Assembly (NCBI GenBank): GCA_030682835.1
Contig: JAUXNG010000051.1
Coordinates: 19,896 to 83,895, forward strand
Direction of reading: 5' to 3'
DNA: 64,000 nucleotides
Origin: Hydrogenophaga sp.
Lineage (GTDB): Bacteria > Pseudomonadota > Gammaproteobacteria > Burkholderiales > Burkholderiaceae_C
Shown: positions 53,727 to 61,971 of the stretch, in pieces
How the letters are laid out: each line of letters opens with the position of its first letter
Numbering within the stretch: position 1 is the first letter of the stretch
Program-made: the position numbers and the translations under genes
The notes under the pieces: generated by a model
What the model was told of the DNA's origin: nothing
Seen by the model: the letters and a program-made list of their open reading frames with translations, nothing else
The model's database searches: none

Positions 53727-55583
53727 ATGGCACTCTCAGACTTGGTGGTCCGCCAAGCCAAAGCCACCGGCAAGGCCTACACACTTCCAGACATCGATGG
53801 TCTCTCCCTGGCCGTGACGGCCACGGGCAGCAAGAGCTGGCACTTCCGTTACTACTGGATGAAGGAGCCCAAGCGCATGTCGCTGGGCACCTATCCCGAG
53901 GTGTCCCTTCGTGAGGCACGCGCCCTGCGTGACGAGGCGCGCGCCTTGGTGGCCAAGGACATCAACCCGCGCCTTCACCGCAAGCAAAAGCGCGCCGCGG
54001 TCAAACTCGCCGGTGAAAACACCTTCGAGGCGATCTACAAGAAGTGGCTTGCCCACCGCGAACTCGGCCTCAAGAAGGGCCGGCAGACCACCCTCTCGAT
54101 CCTCCCTCGCGTCTTCGCCAAGGATGTGCTGCCCTTGCTGGGCAAGCGCTCGATCTACGACATCAAACGCCCTGACCTGCTGGAAGTGATCGCCAGGATC
54201 GAGCGGCGCAAGGCGCTCTCCGTCGCCGAGAAAGTCAGGACGTGGTTCAACCAGATGTTCCGCTACGCGCTGGTGGTCGTGCCGGGCCTGGAGCAGAACC
54301 CGGCTTCCGACCTCGACGTGGTGGCGCTGCCGCTGCCCCCGGTGAACCACAACCCGTTCCTGCGCATGGCCGAGTTGCCGAAGCTGTTGCAGCGCCTGCG
54401 CAAGTATCGTGGCCGGCTGCAGACCCAGCTCGGTCTGCGGCTGCTGCTATTCACCGGCGTGCGCACGGGCGAGCTGCGCCTGGCGACGCCGGATCAGTTC
54501 GACCTCGATCGCGGCCTCTGGATCATCCCGCCCGAGGTCGTGAAGCAGCTCCAGGTGGACATGCGCAGGAAGCGCCAGTTGCCCAAGGACATTCCACCCT
54601 ACATCGTGCCGCTGTCGGTGCAGGCCATTGAGATCGTCCGGCACCTGCTCGAACAGCTCAAACCGGCCCAGCACTATCTGTTCCGCCACGACAGCGAGTT
54701 GAAGAAGCGCATGAGCGAGAACACGCTCAACGGCGCGCTCAAGCGCATGGGCTATCGCGACCTGCTGACCGGGCACGGCATCCGGGGCACGATGTCCACC
54801 GCGCTCAACGAGATCGGCTACCCGAAGGTGTGGGTGGACGCGCAACTCTCGCACGTCGATCCCAACAAGGTCAGTGCCACCTACAACCACGCCGAGTACG
54901 TCGAGCAGCGGCGGCGGATGATGCAGGATTGGGCCGACCGGCTCGATCTCTTCGAGCAGAACATGGTCGAGGCAGCGAGCATGCCGCTCACCATTCATTT
55001 GGAGGGCGTGCCCGTCCTCTCGGATGAGGAAGCCGCGAGTGCGCCACCCAAACCAGCGGCCGCGTCGGCGCCGCTCCTGATCGTGACCAGGCCGGGAGAC
55101 GCGATGCCACTGGTGTCAGCCGAGACGCATCGGCTGCCCGCAGTGCCGTTGCCGCGTTCCGTCATGGAGGAACCGCTGTCCGACATACAGCGCCAGCGGA
55201 TGGAACTGGTCGATGTCTTCGAGGCACCACACAACCTGCCAGTCGCCGAGTACGCGAAGATGGCGGGCAAGTCCCGCCGGTGGATCAGCTACGAGATCAA
55301 GGCCGGCAACCTGCTGGCGCTGAACCTGGGCAACCGTGGTCAGCGCGTGCCGGATTGGCATCTCGATCCGGTCAAGCACGCGCTGATCCAGGCGGTCCTC
55401 AAGCTGACCAGGGGCGCCGACCCTTGGCAGATCTACAACGCGCTCCTGCAGCCGCGCGCGAAGCTGCGCGGCGGCTCGGCTCTGGAAAGCGTCAGTGCCA
55501 CAAATCTCGACAAGATCATCATGGCGGTGAGCACGACGGTGAAGGAAAGCGAGTGGTCCCCGCAGCAGGTGGCGTTTGCGTAG
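53727..55583 (+). CDS. int: ICE tyrosine integrase (P4/ICEclc IntB13 type) with long C-terminal extension
   Basis: Site-specific recombinase that inserts and excises the element at tRNA-Gly. The 618-residue protein has an N-terminal arm-binding DUF4102 domain (about 1-90), a core-binding domain (95-195) and a catalytic domain with Arg246 (GVRTGEL), His350 and Arg353 (HGIRG), His376 and Tyr386 (Tyr391 is the alternative). After about residue 420 comes a 200-residue extension. It has an HTH-like stretch (AEYAKMAGKSRRWISYEIKA) and a segment resembling Xre/ParS-type antitoxin domains. Large integrases of this kind are usual for the ICEclc group. Confidence 0.93.
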   Translation: MALSDLVVRQAKATGKAYTLPDIDGLSLAVTATGSKSWHFRYYWMKEPKRMSLGTYPEVSLREARALRDEARALVAKDINPRLHRKQKRAAVKLAGENTFEAIYKKWLAHRELGLKKGRQTTLSILPRVFAKDVLPLLGKRSIYDIKRPDLLEVIARIERRKALSVAEKVRTWFNQMFRYALVVVPGLEQNPASDLDVVALPLPPVNHNPFLRMAELPKLLQRLRKYRGRLQTQLGLRLLLFTGVRTGELRLATPDQFDLDRGLWIIPPEVVKQLQVDMRRKRQLPKDIPPYIVPLSVQAIEIVRHLLEQLKPAQHYLFRHDSELKKRMSENTLNGALKRMGYRDLLTGHGIRGTMSTALNEIGYPKVWVDAQLSHVDPNKVSATYNHAEYVEQRRRMMQDWADRLDLFEQNMVEAASMPLTIHLEGVPVLSDEEAASAPPKPAAASAPLLIVTRPGDAMPLVSAETHRLPAVPLPRSVMEEPLSDIQRQRMELVDVFEAPHNLPVAEYAKMAGKSRRWISYEIKAGNLLALNLGNRGQRVPDWHLDPVKHALIQAVLKLTRGADPWQIYNALLQPRAKLRGGSALESVSATNLDKIIMAVSTTVKESEWSPQQVAFA

Positions 55584-55615
55584 CGCGCCAGCGCCCAGCA
55601 GTGCGCGCCCCTGTC

Positions 55616-56242
55616 TCAGGACACGGAGCGCGCGCGGCGGGCGAATCTTTCCTGGGGCTCGGTCAAGGACGAGGACGGGCGAAGCAGGTAGGCCATCACG
55701 ATGATGGGTGCGCCAGCCAATGGCCGCGCGGCGATGCCGCGACGCAGGTAGCAGGTCAGTCTCGCGGCGGGTGCGACGGCAATGCCGTAGCCCGCGGAGA
55801 CGAGCGTCATCGCCATGTCGAAGGTGCTGACGGTCTGCTCATGGCCCTGCGGTGCATCCTCGACCAGGCCATGCGCCACCGCGCGCCACGGCTCGTCGGC
55901 CGTTGACTGCGCGCAGATCAACGGCTGCTTGAGCAGCTCTTGGCGAGGCACTTCACGGTAGGACAGCAGGTGCGAGCGCTTGGCGACGGCGACTGCCAGC
56001 GTGTCATGCCACAACGGCTCGCACACCCAGCCTGGCCACTCCCAGGCGGCTGTGGACAGGGCCAAGTCAAAGTTATCGTGCGGCAGTTCCTGCGCCTGCG
56101 CTGTGGAACTGCATCCGATCAAGGCGGTGGCGGTCTCTGGCTCTTCGGCGCGCTGCAACGCCAGCAAGTCGGCAAGCGGTGAAGGCACCCACTCGCCGAG
56201 CACAGCCACCCGGATTTCAGTGGAGGCATCGCTCGATTTCAC
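55616..56242 (-). CDS. LysR effector-domain protein lacking the DNA-binding domain
   Basis: The 208-residue product from a GTG start begins directly at the LysR substrate-binding domain: EIRVAVLGEWVPSPLADLLAL, then FDLALSTAAWEWPGW and TLVSAGYGIAVAPAARL. No winged helix is present. Upstream the same frame stays open for 16 codons back to a TAG at 56291-56293 and reads LHRSPRVHCLEELDV, which resembles the end of a LysR HTH (S-Q-P...LEEELG). It is therefore a truncated regulator. It might still bind a ligand or pair with a full regulator. It diverges from the XRE gene. Confidence 0.75.
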   Translation of the reverse strand: MKSSDASTEIRVAVLGEWVPSPLADLLALQRAEEPETATALIGCSSTAQAQELPHDNFDLALSTAAWEWPGWVCEPLWHDTLAVAVAKRSHLLSYREVPRQELLKQPLICAQSTADEPWRAVAHGLVEDAPQGHEQTVSTFDMAMTLVSAGYGIAVAPAARLTCYLRRGIAARPLAGAPIIVMAYLLRPSSSLTEPQERFARRARSVS

Positions 56243-56293
56243 GTCCAGTTCCTCCAGGCAGTGAACTCGCGGCGACCGATGAAGTCGCTTCTA

Positions 56294-56334
56294 TTGAGTT
56301 AAGTTTAACGTGGTTTATATCGTGTCAATCCTCG
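56294..56334 (+). promoter_or_regulatory. Divergent promoter/operator region of the XRE regulator
   Basis: TTGAGT (56294-56299), a 16-base spacer and TATATC (56316-56321) form a plausible promoter toward the XRE gene. A near-palindrome GTTAAGTTTAAC (56298-56309) overlaps the -35 region and is a candidate operator for the XRE protein itself. Confidence 0.45.
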
Positions 56335-56346
56335 ACGCTTTTGGCA

Positions 56347-56652
56347 ATGCAAAAGCGTTCGATTCAAAGAGGCCGGCCCACCGGGACAACAACCTACGAA
56401 GCGGAACCAGCCATCGCGTTTGGGGCCTCCGTGCGCGAAGAAAGAACCAGTCAAGGCATCGCCCAGGAAACGCTGGCTCATCTGTCAGGAATCGAGCGTT
56501 CGCACATGGGAAAGATCGAGCGTGGCGAGCATGTCCCCACGCTCCCCCTCATTCTCAAAATCGCCCGTGCGCTGAAATGCAGTTCTGCCCACTTGATGGC
56601 GCTGACTGAAGCCAAGCTGGCAGAGACGGCTCCGCCTAAATCAGCGGACTGA
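56347..56652 (+). CDS. XRE-family HTH regulator
   Basis: Small DNA-binding protein of 101 residues. The Cro/C1-type HTH reads FGASVREERTSQGIAQETLA and HLSGIERSHMGKIERGEHVP, then LPLILKIARALKC. Single-domain XRE proteins of this kind commonly control ICE maintenance or excision genes. The start MQKRSIQRG at 56347 is preferred; longer in-frame sequence upstream has no coding character. It converges with the relaxase gene, with 26 bases between stops. Confidence 0.87.
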   Translation: MQKRSIQRGRPTGTTTYEAEPAIAFGASVREERTSQGIAQETLAHLSGIERSHMGKIERGEHVPTLPLILKIARALKCSSAHLMALTEAKLAETAPPKSAD

Positions 56653-56678
56653 AGCCGGCCCGCGCCGTGGCTCCTTGT

Positions 56679-58526
56679 CTACCCCTGTTCGTTGTCGTTC
56701 TTATTACCGGCGGCTGAATTTTCGCGCTTTACGGCCTCGGTGAGGAGGCGCAGGTATGGATTGTCCGGAGGCATTTCCTGGAACAGCGCTTCGGGAGCGC
56801 TCAGCAGGTAGCCGTGCAGTCGCCTGGATTTGCGCGGCCCCGTGACTTCGCAGGTCCAGATATTCAGCCCGCTGGCTTGCTTGCGGTGCAGGCCTAGCTT
56901 CTCGAAACGCTTCTGCACCCACTGCCATCCCTCCAGGTTCTCCGGTTTCGCCAGTGCGGCGATTTGCAGATGTTCCTGCGCATAGCGCTGGAAGACGCCG
57001 GGGCTCACCAGGTAGGCCGTTCCGGCGACGCTGTGCACCAAGGCTTTGGCGTCGTTGATGATGAGCTTGTGCGTCTGGATGCCCTGACGCAGCCAGGCCA
57101 TGAAATGCTCGCCGGATGGCTCCGGCCGATCCTGAAATGGCGCGAGGCTTATCTGCGGCAGCACCGTAGGCGCCGGTGGCGAGGCAGGCTCGGGTTCGCT
57201 CGGGGCCTCCGGCGCTACGGGTGGGGCCGTGTCACTCAGCAGATCGAGCAGCGCAGCCACGCCGTTGTCGGTGGGCATAGGGACGGTCGGCGCGATGCTT
57301 GGTGGCGCCGTATCGGCGCTTTCCAAGCCTGGCGCTTCGGATGCCGGTGCCTGCGGTGTCGGCGCCCCTTGTTCCTCGTCGGCCTGCACGCGACCCGCGA
57401 ACGGCGCCGGCCGGTCGGCCGCATCCCAGACCATGGCCGGAGACAGTTTCAGGAAGGTGAAGCTGTGCGACCAGCCGGCATCGCTGGTGACGGTGGCCTT
57501 CCAGATCGCCTTGCCGTCCGGTGTGGCCAAGGCGATGCCGTGATCCTGCAGCACGTTGAACACCGCCGTGTTGCTGGCCGGGATGCCGTCGATGCCCTGC
57601 GACAGCAGATGCGCGCGCAGCTTGTCCGAGACGGTCTTGCTCACCAGCCAGAGCGCGTCCTGGGTCAGCCAGCCATCCGAGGCCTGGGGCTGGTTCAGCT
57701 TGAATTCTTCCTTCAGGAGGTAGCGCAGGCCATCGAGCAGCTTGCGCTGCAGTGCGTGCCGGGGCGCTGCCAGGGCCTTGCTCGGATCGCCGCCGAGTTC
57801 CTGGGCGACGGATGCCTGGTCCGCCTGCACGACCAGTTCGCCGAGCATGCCGGCGTGCTCGTACTGGCCGGCCAGGACGTACAGCAGCGCGGCCCACAGG
57901 TCGGGGTAGTCGGCGAGCCAGTCGAAGATGCCCGGATCGAGCAGCCGGGCGTAGAGCAGCCCGGTGGCGGCGCTGTGCAGCCGGTATTCGCGCTCCCTGC
58001 GGTAGCGGAAGCGGTACGGCCGCCGCAGCGGGCCGTGCCAGGGATGCCAGACCGTGCCGTCCGCGTACTCGACGTGCAGGTCGACCGCGATCTTGCCGAT
58101 GTCGTGCAGCAGCGCAGCATAGGCGGTGCCTGCGGTCCAGGCCTCGGCCTGGGCGGCTTGCGCCTCCGGCGTGGCGCCGGCGGGCAGCAGATGCGACTGC
58201 CGCAGCTTGAGCGCGTAGGCGACGATCTCCAGGCCGTGGTCCAGCATGCCGCCCGGATAGGCGTGGTGATGGGCCTCCGACGCGGGGAATTGCTGGACCA
58301 GCTCGGCGTAGCGTTCCAGCGGGGCGAGGTACAGCGTGGCGAACTGCCGGCGCGACAGCGAGGTGCGCTGCCAGATGTGTTCCAGCAGCTTCTGCCGGCG
58401 CGGCGTCGCCAGCAGCGATGCGGCCGGCTCCGGCCGCATCAGCCCTTTGCCGGGCTCGGCGGGAGGTTTGGGCGGTGGCGCACTGGCGGCAGGTGGCACC
58501 CGTTTGCGTTGGAACAGCGAGAGCAT
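56679..58526 (-). CDS. traI: MOBH-type ICE relaxase (TraI-like, TIGR03760)
   Basis: Nicks the element at oriT and leads the strand into the recipient. The 615-residue protein belongs to the MOBH class with an HD-hydrolase-type active site. The TraI_2 domain spans about 30-330 and shows HHHAYPGGMLDHGLE (86-100) and ALLHDIGKIAVDLH with His141-Asp142. A Pro-rich linker (about 400-470) leads to the C-terminal TraI_2_C domain (FMAWLRQGIQTHKLIINDAKA). The start MLSLFQRKRV at 58526 is chosen over a longer frame with a low-complexity Lys/Gly run, which is probably non-coding. Confidence 0.9.
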   Translation of the reverse strand: MLSLFQRKRVPPAASAPPPKPPAEPGKGLMRPEPAASLLATPRRQKLLEHIWQRTSLSRRQFATLYLAPLERYAELVQQFPASEAHHHAYPGGMLDHGLEIVAYALKLRQSHLLPAGATPEAQAAQAEAWTAGTAYAALLHDIGKIAVDLHVEYADGTVWHPWHGPLRRPYRFRYRREREYRLHSAATGLLYARLLDPGIFDWLADYPDLWAALLYVLAGQYEHAGMLGELVVQADQASVAQELGGDPSKALAAPRHALQRKLLDGLRYLLKEEFKLNQPQASDGWLTQDALWLVSKTVSDKLRAHLLSQGIDGIPASNTAVFNVLQDHGIALATPDGKAIWKATVTSDAGWSHSFTFLKLSPAMVWDAADRPAPFAGRVQADEEQGAPTPQAPASEAPGLESADTAPPSIAPTVPMPTDNGVAALLDLLSDTAPPVAPEAPSEPEPASPPAPTVLPQISLAPFQDRPEPSGEHFMAWLRQGIQTHKLIINDAKALVHSVAGTAYLVSPGVFQRYAQEHLQIAALAKPENLEGWQWVQKRFEKLGLHRKQASGLNIWTCEVTGPRKSRRLHGYLLSAPEALFQEMPPDNPYLRLLTEAVKRENSAAGNKNDNEQG

Positions 58527-58559
58527 GGCGAACCCCAGACGGCGGGCCGGTCGGGAGAG

Positions 58560-58640
58560 CCTTTTGGCCTTTTCGGGTAGGGCCTTTCCCCTTGGCCCCA
58601 TTCCCTTGCCCCTTCCCCAGCCCTTTGGCCTTTACGGAAA
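58560..58640. repeat. Pyrimidine-rich repeat array upstream of the relaxase (candidate oriT)
   Basis: The 14-bp motif TTTGGCCTTT-N-CGG occurs at 58563-58576 and 58624-58637. Between them are several shorter CCTT/GGCC units, such as GGCCTTTCCCC and CCTTGCCCC. The strand bias (pyrimidines on plus) is strong over about 80 bases, ending 34 bases before the relaxase start. In ICEclc an oriT lies next to traI. The array has the position and repeat structure expected of a relaxase or accessory-protein binding region. Confidence 0.5.
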
Positions 58641-58790
58641 CCTTTGGATATAGGGCAACGACGCCTGCCGAACCACAACCAATGCGGGTTTGGCCCAAGT
58701 CGGATTGATGCGGGAAGGCTGGCTGTGCCGCCCCTACGATGGAGCCGTTTCATCGACCGGACGGAGCACCATGCACACCCAGATTGACAA

Positions 58791-58810
58791 GGTAAGGAAA
58801 TTTCCTTACC
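58791..58810. promoter_or_regulatory. 20-bp perfect palindrome, PrlF operator
   Basis: GGTAAGGAAA followed directly by its mirror TTTCCTTACC. It lies 29 bases before the prlF start, where PrlF-type AbrB proteins bind to repress their own operon. The palindrome has no spacer and no mismatch. Confidence 0.75.
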
Positions 58811-58839
58811 ATCCAGGCATTGCCATCAGGAGTGCCGCC

Positions 58840-59157
58840 ATGCCCGAAATCCACGAAGTCGCGACGCTGACCTCCAAGGGTCAGATCACGCTGCCCAAGT
58901 CCATCCGGCAAGCGCTGGGCGTGGACACCGGCGGCAAGGTGGCGTTCGACCTGCGCGGCGGCGAAGTCGTCGTGACCCGCGCCGACGCCGACCATGAAGA
59001 CCCGGCCATCGGCGCCTTCCTGGGGCTGCTGGAAGCGGACATCCGGGCCGGGCGGCACGTCCAGTCCCTGCCGGACGATCTGGCGCGGGCCATGCTGGCC
59101 AACGCGCACCACGCGGTGAACCTCGATGAAGACATCGAAGGCGAAGTGGCGCTCTGA
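58840..59157 (+). CDS. prlF: Antitoxin PrlF (AbrB/SpoVT family)
   Basis: Swapped-hairpin AbrB-type antitoxin of 105 residues. The DNA-binding domain reads ATLTSKGQITLPKSIRQALG and the C-terminal part ends LDEDIEGEVAL. AGGAG lies seven bases before the ATG at 58840, which decides the start against an in-frame upstream extension. Its stop codon overlaps the toxin start (TGATG), the tight coupling usual for toxin-antitoxin pairs. Confidence 0.9.
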   Translation: MPEIHEVATLTSKGQITLPKSIRQALGVDTGGKVAFDLRGGEVVVTRADADHEDPAIGAFLGLLEADIRAGRHVQSLPDDLARAMLANAHHAVNLDEDIEGEVAL

Positions 59158-59621
59158 TGCAGCGGCACGGTTGGACGCTCCTGTTCCACGAGGGCGTGAT
59201 CGAGCAGTTGCGCAAGCTGCACGCGGCCGCGGAACGGGCCGAACAGAACGACCCGCAGGGGTTCGAGAGCAACGCCAACGTCAAGCTGTTCCGGGCGTTG
59301 AGCCAGTTGATCATGGATGTCGTGCCGAGCGATCCTGCGCGCGACGAATTCCGCCAGGGCAACACCTTGGGGCCGGCCTACCGGCACTGGCGGCGCGCAA
59401 AGATCGGGAGGCGGTTCCGGCTGTTCTTCCGCTTCGACTCCAAGGCCAAGGCGATCGTGTTCGCCTGGGTCAACGACGAGCAGACCTTGCGGTCGTCGGG
59501 CAGCAAGTCCGACCCCTATGCGGTGTTCGAGAAGATGTTGGGACGCGGCAACCCGCCGGACGATTGGGCGGCGCTGGTGGCCGCAAGCCAGGCCGACTGG
59601 CGCGCAGCAGACAAGGACTAG
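59157..59621 (+). CDS. yhaV: Toxin YhaV (RelE-like ribonuclease)
   Basis: mRNA interferase that cuts mRNA when freed from PrlF. The 154-residue protein starts MQRHGWTLLFHEGVIEQL and shows the family blocks GFESNANVKLFRALSQLI, GPAYRHWRRAKIGRRFRLFF and FAWVNDEQTLRSSGSKSDPY. All of the Arg/His-rich region expected of the active site is present, so the toxin looks functional. The pair probably stabilises the ICE in the host population. Confidence 0.92.
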   Translation: MQRHGWTLLFHEGVIEQLRKLHAAAERAEQNDPQGFESNANVKLFRALSQLIMDVVPSDPARDEFRQGNTLGPAYRHWRRAKIGRRFRLFFRFDSKAKAIVFAWVNDEQTLRSSGSKSDPYAVFEKMLGRGNPPDDWAALVAASQADWRAADKD

Positions 59622-59707
59622 ACCGCGGTTGAAGAACAGCACAGGTTTCAATCGCGACACGGACAGGGATCACAGCCACACGACAGGATGAACATGAGGT
59701 AGCCACC

Positions 59708-60079
59708 ATGAAGACCGCCGCACAGACCACCTTCGCAGAACGCCTCGGCCGGACACTGGGCCGGGCGTGGAGAGGCTGCGCGCGTCTGGATCGGCGGGCG
59801 CAGGGCTGGCTGCTCGCGCAGGGATGGGCGCCTGGCATTGCCAAGGCCGCGCTGCTGGCCGTCAAGCTCGCTGCGATCGGTGTCCTGCTCTACACCGCGT
59901 TCTGGCTGGCACTGCTGCTTGCGTTCGCGCTGGTCGGCGCCTGGGTAGTCCGCAACGACGATGGGAGCTACGACGAGGAACACAAGCCGGAATGGCGATA
60001 CGGCCCTGCCGGGTACGGCCTCTACACCCATGACGATTACCGGATCGACCCCCACGATCCAGAAGACGAGCAAGCCTAG
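59708..60079 (+). CDS. DUF3742 family protein
   Basis: ICE protein of 123 residues of the DUF3742 family, found beside the TraG-N-like gene in ICEclc/PAGI-2 elements. A basic amphipathic N-terminus (RLGRTLGRAWRGCARLDRRAQ) is followed by a hydrophobic pair of segments (LLAVKLAAIGVLLYTAFWLALLLAFALVG, read in parts) and a charged tail with EWRYGPAGYGLYTHDDYRIDP, read in parts. Its role in transfer is unknown. It converges with the next gene, with five bases between stops. Confidence 0.87.
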   Translation: MKTAAQTTFAERLGRTLGRAWRGCARLDRRAQGWLLAQGWAPGIAKAALLAVKLAAIGVLLYTAFWLALLLAFALVGAWVVRNDDGSYDEEHKPEWRYGPAGYGLYTHDDYRIDPHDPEDEQA

Positions 60080-60084
60080 AGGCG

Positions 60085-61602
60085 TTACTTCGCTGCTTTC
60101 ATAGCGACACCCGCACCCCTGCCGCCAGCAGCTTGGGCATCCCTGGTTCCTGCCGCCAGCCCTTGAATTGCCGTTCCCGCGCGCACGCCTACCCAGCCCA
60201 GCGCAGCCACCCAGAAGGTAGGCAGCACGATGAACATCGTCGCCATGACGAAGTTCAGCAGCATGTCGCCGAAGGCGTTGTTCAGGCCGATCAGCGGATC
60301 GAAGTTGCTGTGCGGCCGGTTCGCGCCGAACCCCCAGCCGTAGAGCGCGTCGAGGATCGTGCTGTCCAGCCAGCGCGCGAGCTGGAACCAGAAGTCCACG
60401 AAGAACAGCGCGAACTGCACGCAGCTCACCGCGACCAGCGCCTTCAGCTCGTAGGTGCCGAAGACCAGCACCAGCGGGATGCAGATCACCAGCGCCATCT
60501 TGAGCAGCGACAGCACCATCGGCAGCGCCTGGCGTACCACGTCCATCGCCGGAAAGAAGCCCAGCGAGCCCATGGTCAGCCCCAGGTCGCCGGCGCCGCG
60601 CGTCACAACGTTGGGCAGCGTCTTCTCGATCTGGCCGCCGTAGTCGGTGTAGACCGAGCCCTGGTTCATCTTCTGCTGCCGCGGCGAGACCACGGCGCGG
60701 ATCACCGAGTCGTTCACCTCGCTCTGCGACAGGAAGCCCGCCCAGCGGCCGATGCGCGTCAGCAGGTCGGGATCGACCTGGGCCAGCAGGCGCGCGCGCA
60801 GGCCGCTGCCGCCGTCCGACCACCACTGCCGGCACGTGGGGTAGCCCCCGCCGCTATCCACCTGGGCCAGCCCCGCATCGCGCGTCGCGTCGTAGGGCCA
60901 GGCCGTGCGTGGCGTGTTCGAGTGGTAGGTGTCGTAGAAGCCCGCGTTGTTCAGGAAGTAGCTCGAACCGATCCAGGTCACGTCATTCATCTGCTCGTCG
61001 GAGAGCGTGGGCCGAGACATGAACAGCTTGGCGCGCGAGGGGCCGTAGCAGTCATGCACGAAGTCGCCGACCTCCTGGGCCAGCACCGGGTCATCGATGC
61101 GCGTGGCATCCACGTCCATGCGCATCTGACGCAGATCCGTTCCGCAGGGGATGGCCGCCACCGCGCCGCCCGTCACCGCCTTCGAGATGGCGTGCATGAA
61201 GAACCACCACACCGGCACCAGCGCGCTCTGGTTGTTGAGCGTGGTGTAGGCGTTCGACCAGCCCGTGTCGGTGGGCTGCGGGACGCTGACCTGGCATTGC
61301 GCGGAGCGCGTCGTGTCGAACTTGATGGTGCTGAGGTCGACCGGAATGAAGGGGATGCCGGCGAACAGGATGACGACGATCGCCACCCACACGCGGTTCT
61401 CGATGCGCATCGATGACAGCACCCCCTTGTTGCCCTCGTCCGCACCCTCGGCCCGCGCGCGCAGCCATTCCTGCACCACCATGACCACGAAGGGCAGCGC
61501 GAATACGCCGCTGGCCACGAGGATGTTCCAGATGCCGTTGCTGACGATCCACCCGACCAGGGTCAGGTAATACTCCAGGTAGTCCGTTGTGTTGAGCGTC
61601 AT
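60085..61602 (-). CDS. TraG N-terminal domain conjugation protein
   Basis: Membrane protein of 505 residues related to the N-terminal part of F-plasmid TraG, which supports mating-pair formation and stabilisation. It has an N-terminal helix pair (28-50 region and 73-92), a large periplasmic part with several cysteines (FVHDCYGPSRAKLF, YPTCRQWW), and four or five hydrophobic segments near 370-480. It lacks the C-terminal exclusion domain of F TraG. It starts 15 bases after the next upstream gene's stop, so the genes form an operon. Confidence 0.88.
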   Translation of the reverse strand: MTLNTTDYLEYYLTLVGWIVSNGIWNILVASGVFALPFVVMVVQEWLRARAEGADEGNKGVLSSMRIENRVWVAIVVILFAGIPFIPVDLSTIKFDTTRSAQCQVSVPQPTDTGWSNAYTTLNNQSALVPVWWFFMHAISKAVTGGAVAAIPCGTDLRQMRMDVDATRIDDPVLAQEVGDFVHDCYGPSRAKLFMSRPTLSDEQMNDVTWIGSSYFLNNAGFYDTYHSNTPRTAWPYDATRDAGLAQVDSGGGYPTCRQWWSDGGSGLRARLLAQVDPDLLTRIGRWAGFLSQSEVNDSVIRAVVSPRQQKMNQGSVYTDYGGQIEKTLPNVVTRGAGDLGLTMGSLGFFPAMDVVRQALPMVLSLLKMALVICIPLVLVFGTYELKALVAVSCVQFALFFVDFWFQLARWLDSTILDALYGWGFGANRPHSNFDPLIGLNNAFGDMLLNFVMATMFIVLPTFWVAALGWVGVRAGTAIQGLAAGTRDAQAAGGRGAGVAMKAAK

Positions 61603-61617
61603 GGCGTTCTCCAGGGC

Positions 61618-61971
61618 TCAGCCATTGCGCAGTAGCTGGCTGCCTTCGAGCAGCACGAGGGTGGCGACGGCCGCGATCTCGGCGCGCAGCAGGCGCTGAT
61701 GGGTCTCGGCCAATGGCTCGCGTTCGCGCAGGCGCCGACGCATCCACCACCAGCCGTAGGCCGTCGCCGCGTAGAGCAGCAGCCGCCAGACGAGGAAGTG
61801 GCCCGAGTGCTCGCGCAGCCACTGCTCCCAGCCGTCGATGCTGCCGACGATGTGGAGGCCGACGACGTTCACGCCGACCGCGATGCCCGCCACCAGCAGC
61901 ACCCACAGCAGCACGATGCCGACGCGGCGGCCGAGCAGCCGTGCCGGCCGCAGCCAGGCCCGGCTGGTCAT
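61618..61971 (-). CDS. Small ICE membrane protein (117 aa)
   Basis: A 117-residue protein with three hydrophobic segments (GIVLLWVLLVAGIAVGVNVV, FLVWRLLLYAATAYGWWWM and AEIAAVATLVLLEGSQLL). It starts with ATG inside the stop of the TIGR03755-like gene (ATGA overlap at 61968-61971), so the two are translationally coupled. Proteins of this size and position are found in ICEclc-type elements between TIGR03755 and TraG-N genes. No molecular function is known. Confidence 0.82.
   Translation of the reverse strand: MTSRAWLRPARLLGRRVGIVLLWVLLVAGIAVGVNVVGLHIVGSIDGWEQWLREHSGHFLVWRLLLYAATAYGWWWMRRRLREREPLAETHQRLLRAEIAAVATLVLLEGSQLLRNG

Noticed and set aside
56964..58580. 538-codon open frame on the plus strand across the relaxase
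   Set aside because: Antisense to a protein with clear MOBH motifs; no ribosome site or family resemblance.
58601..58698. Longer relaxase start upstream of 58526
   Set aside because: The extension translates to a Lys/Gly repeat produced by the DNA array and has no family counterpart.
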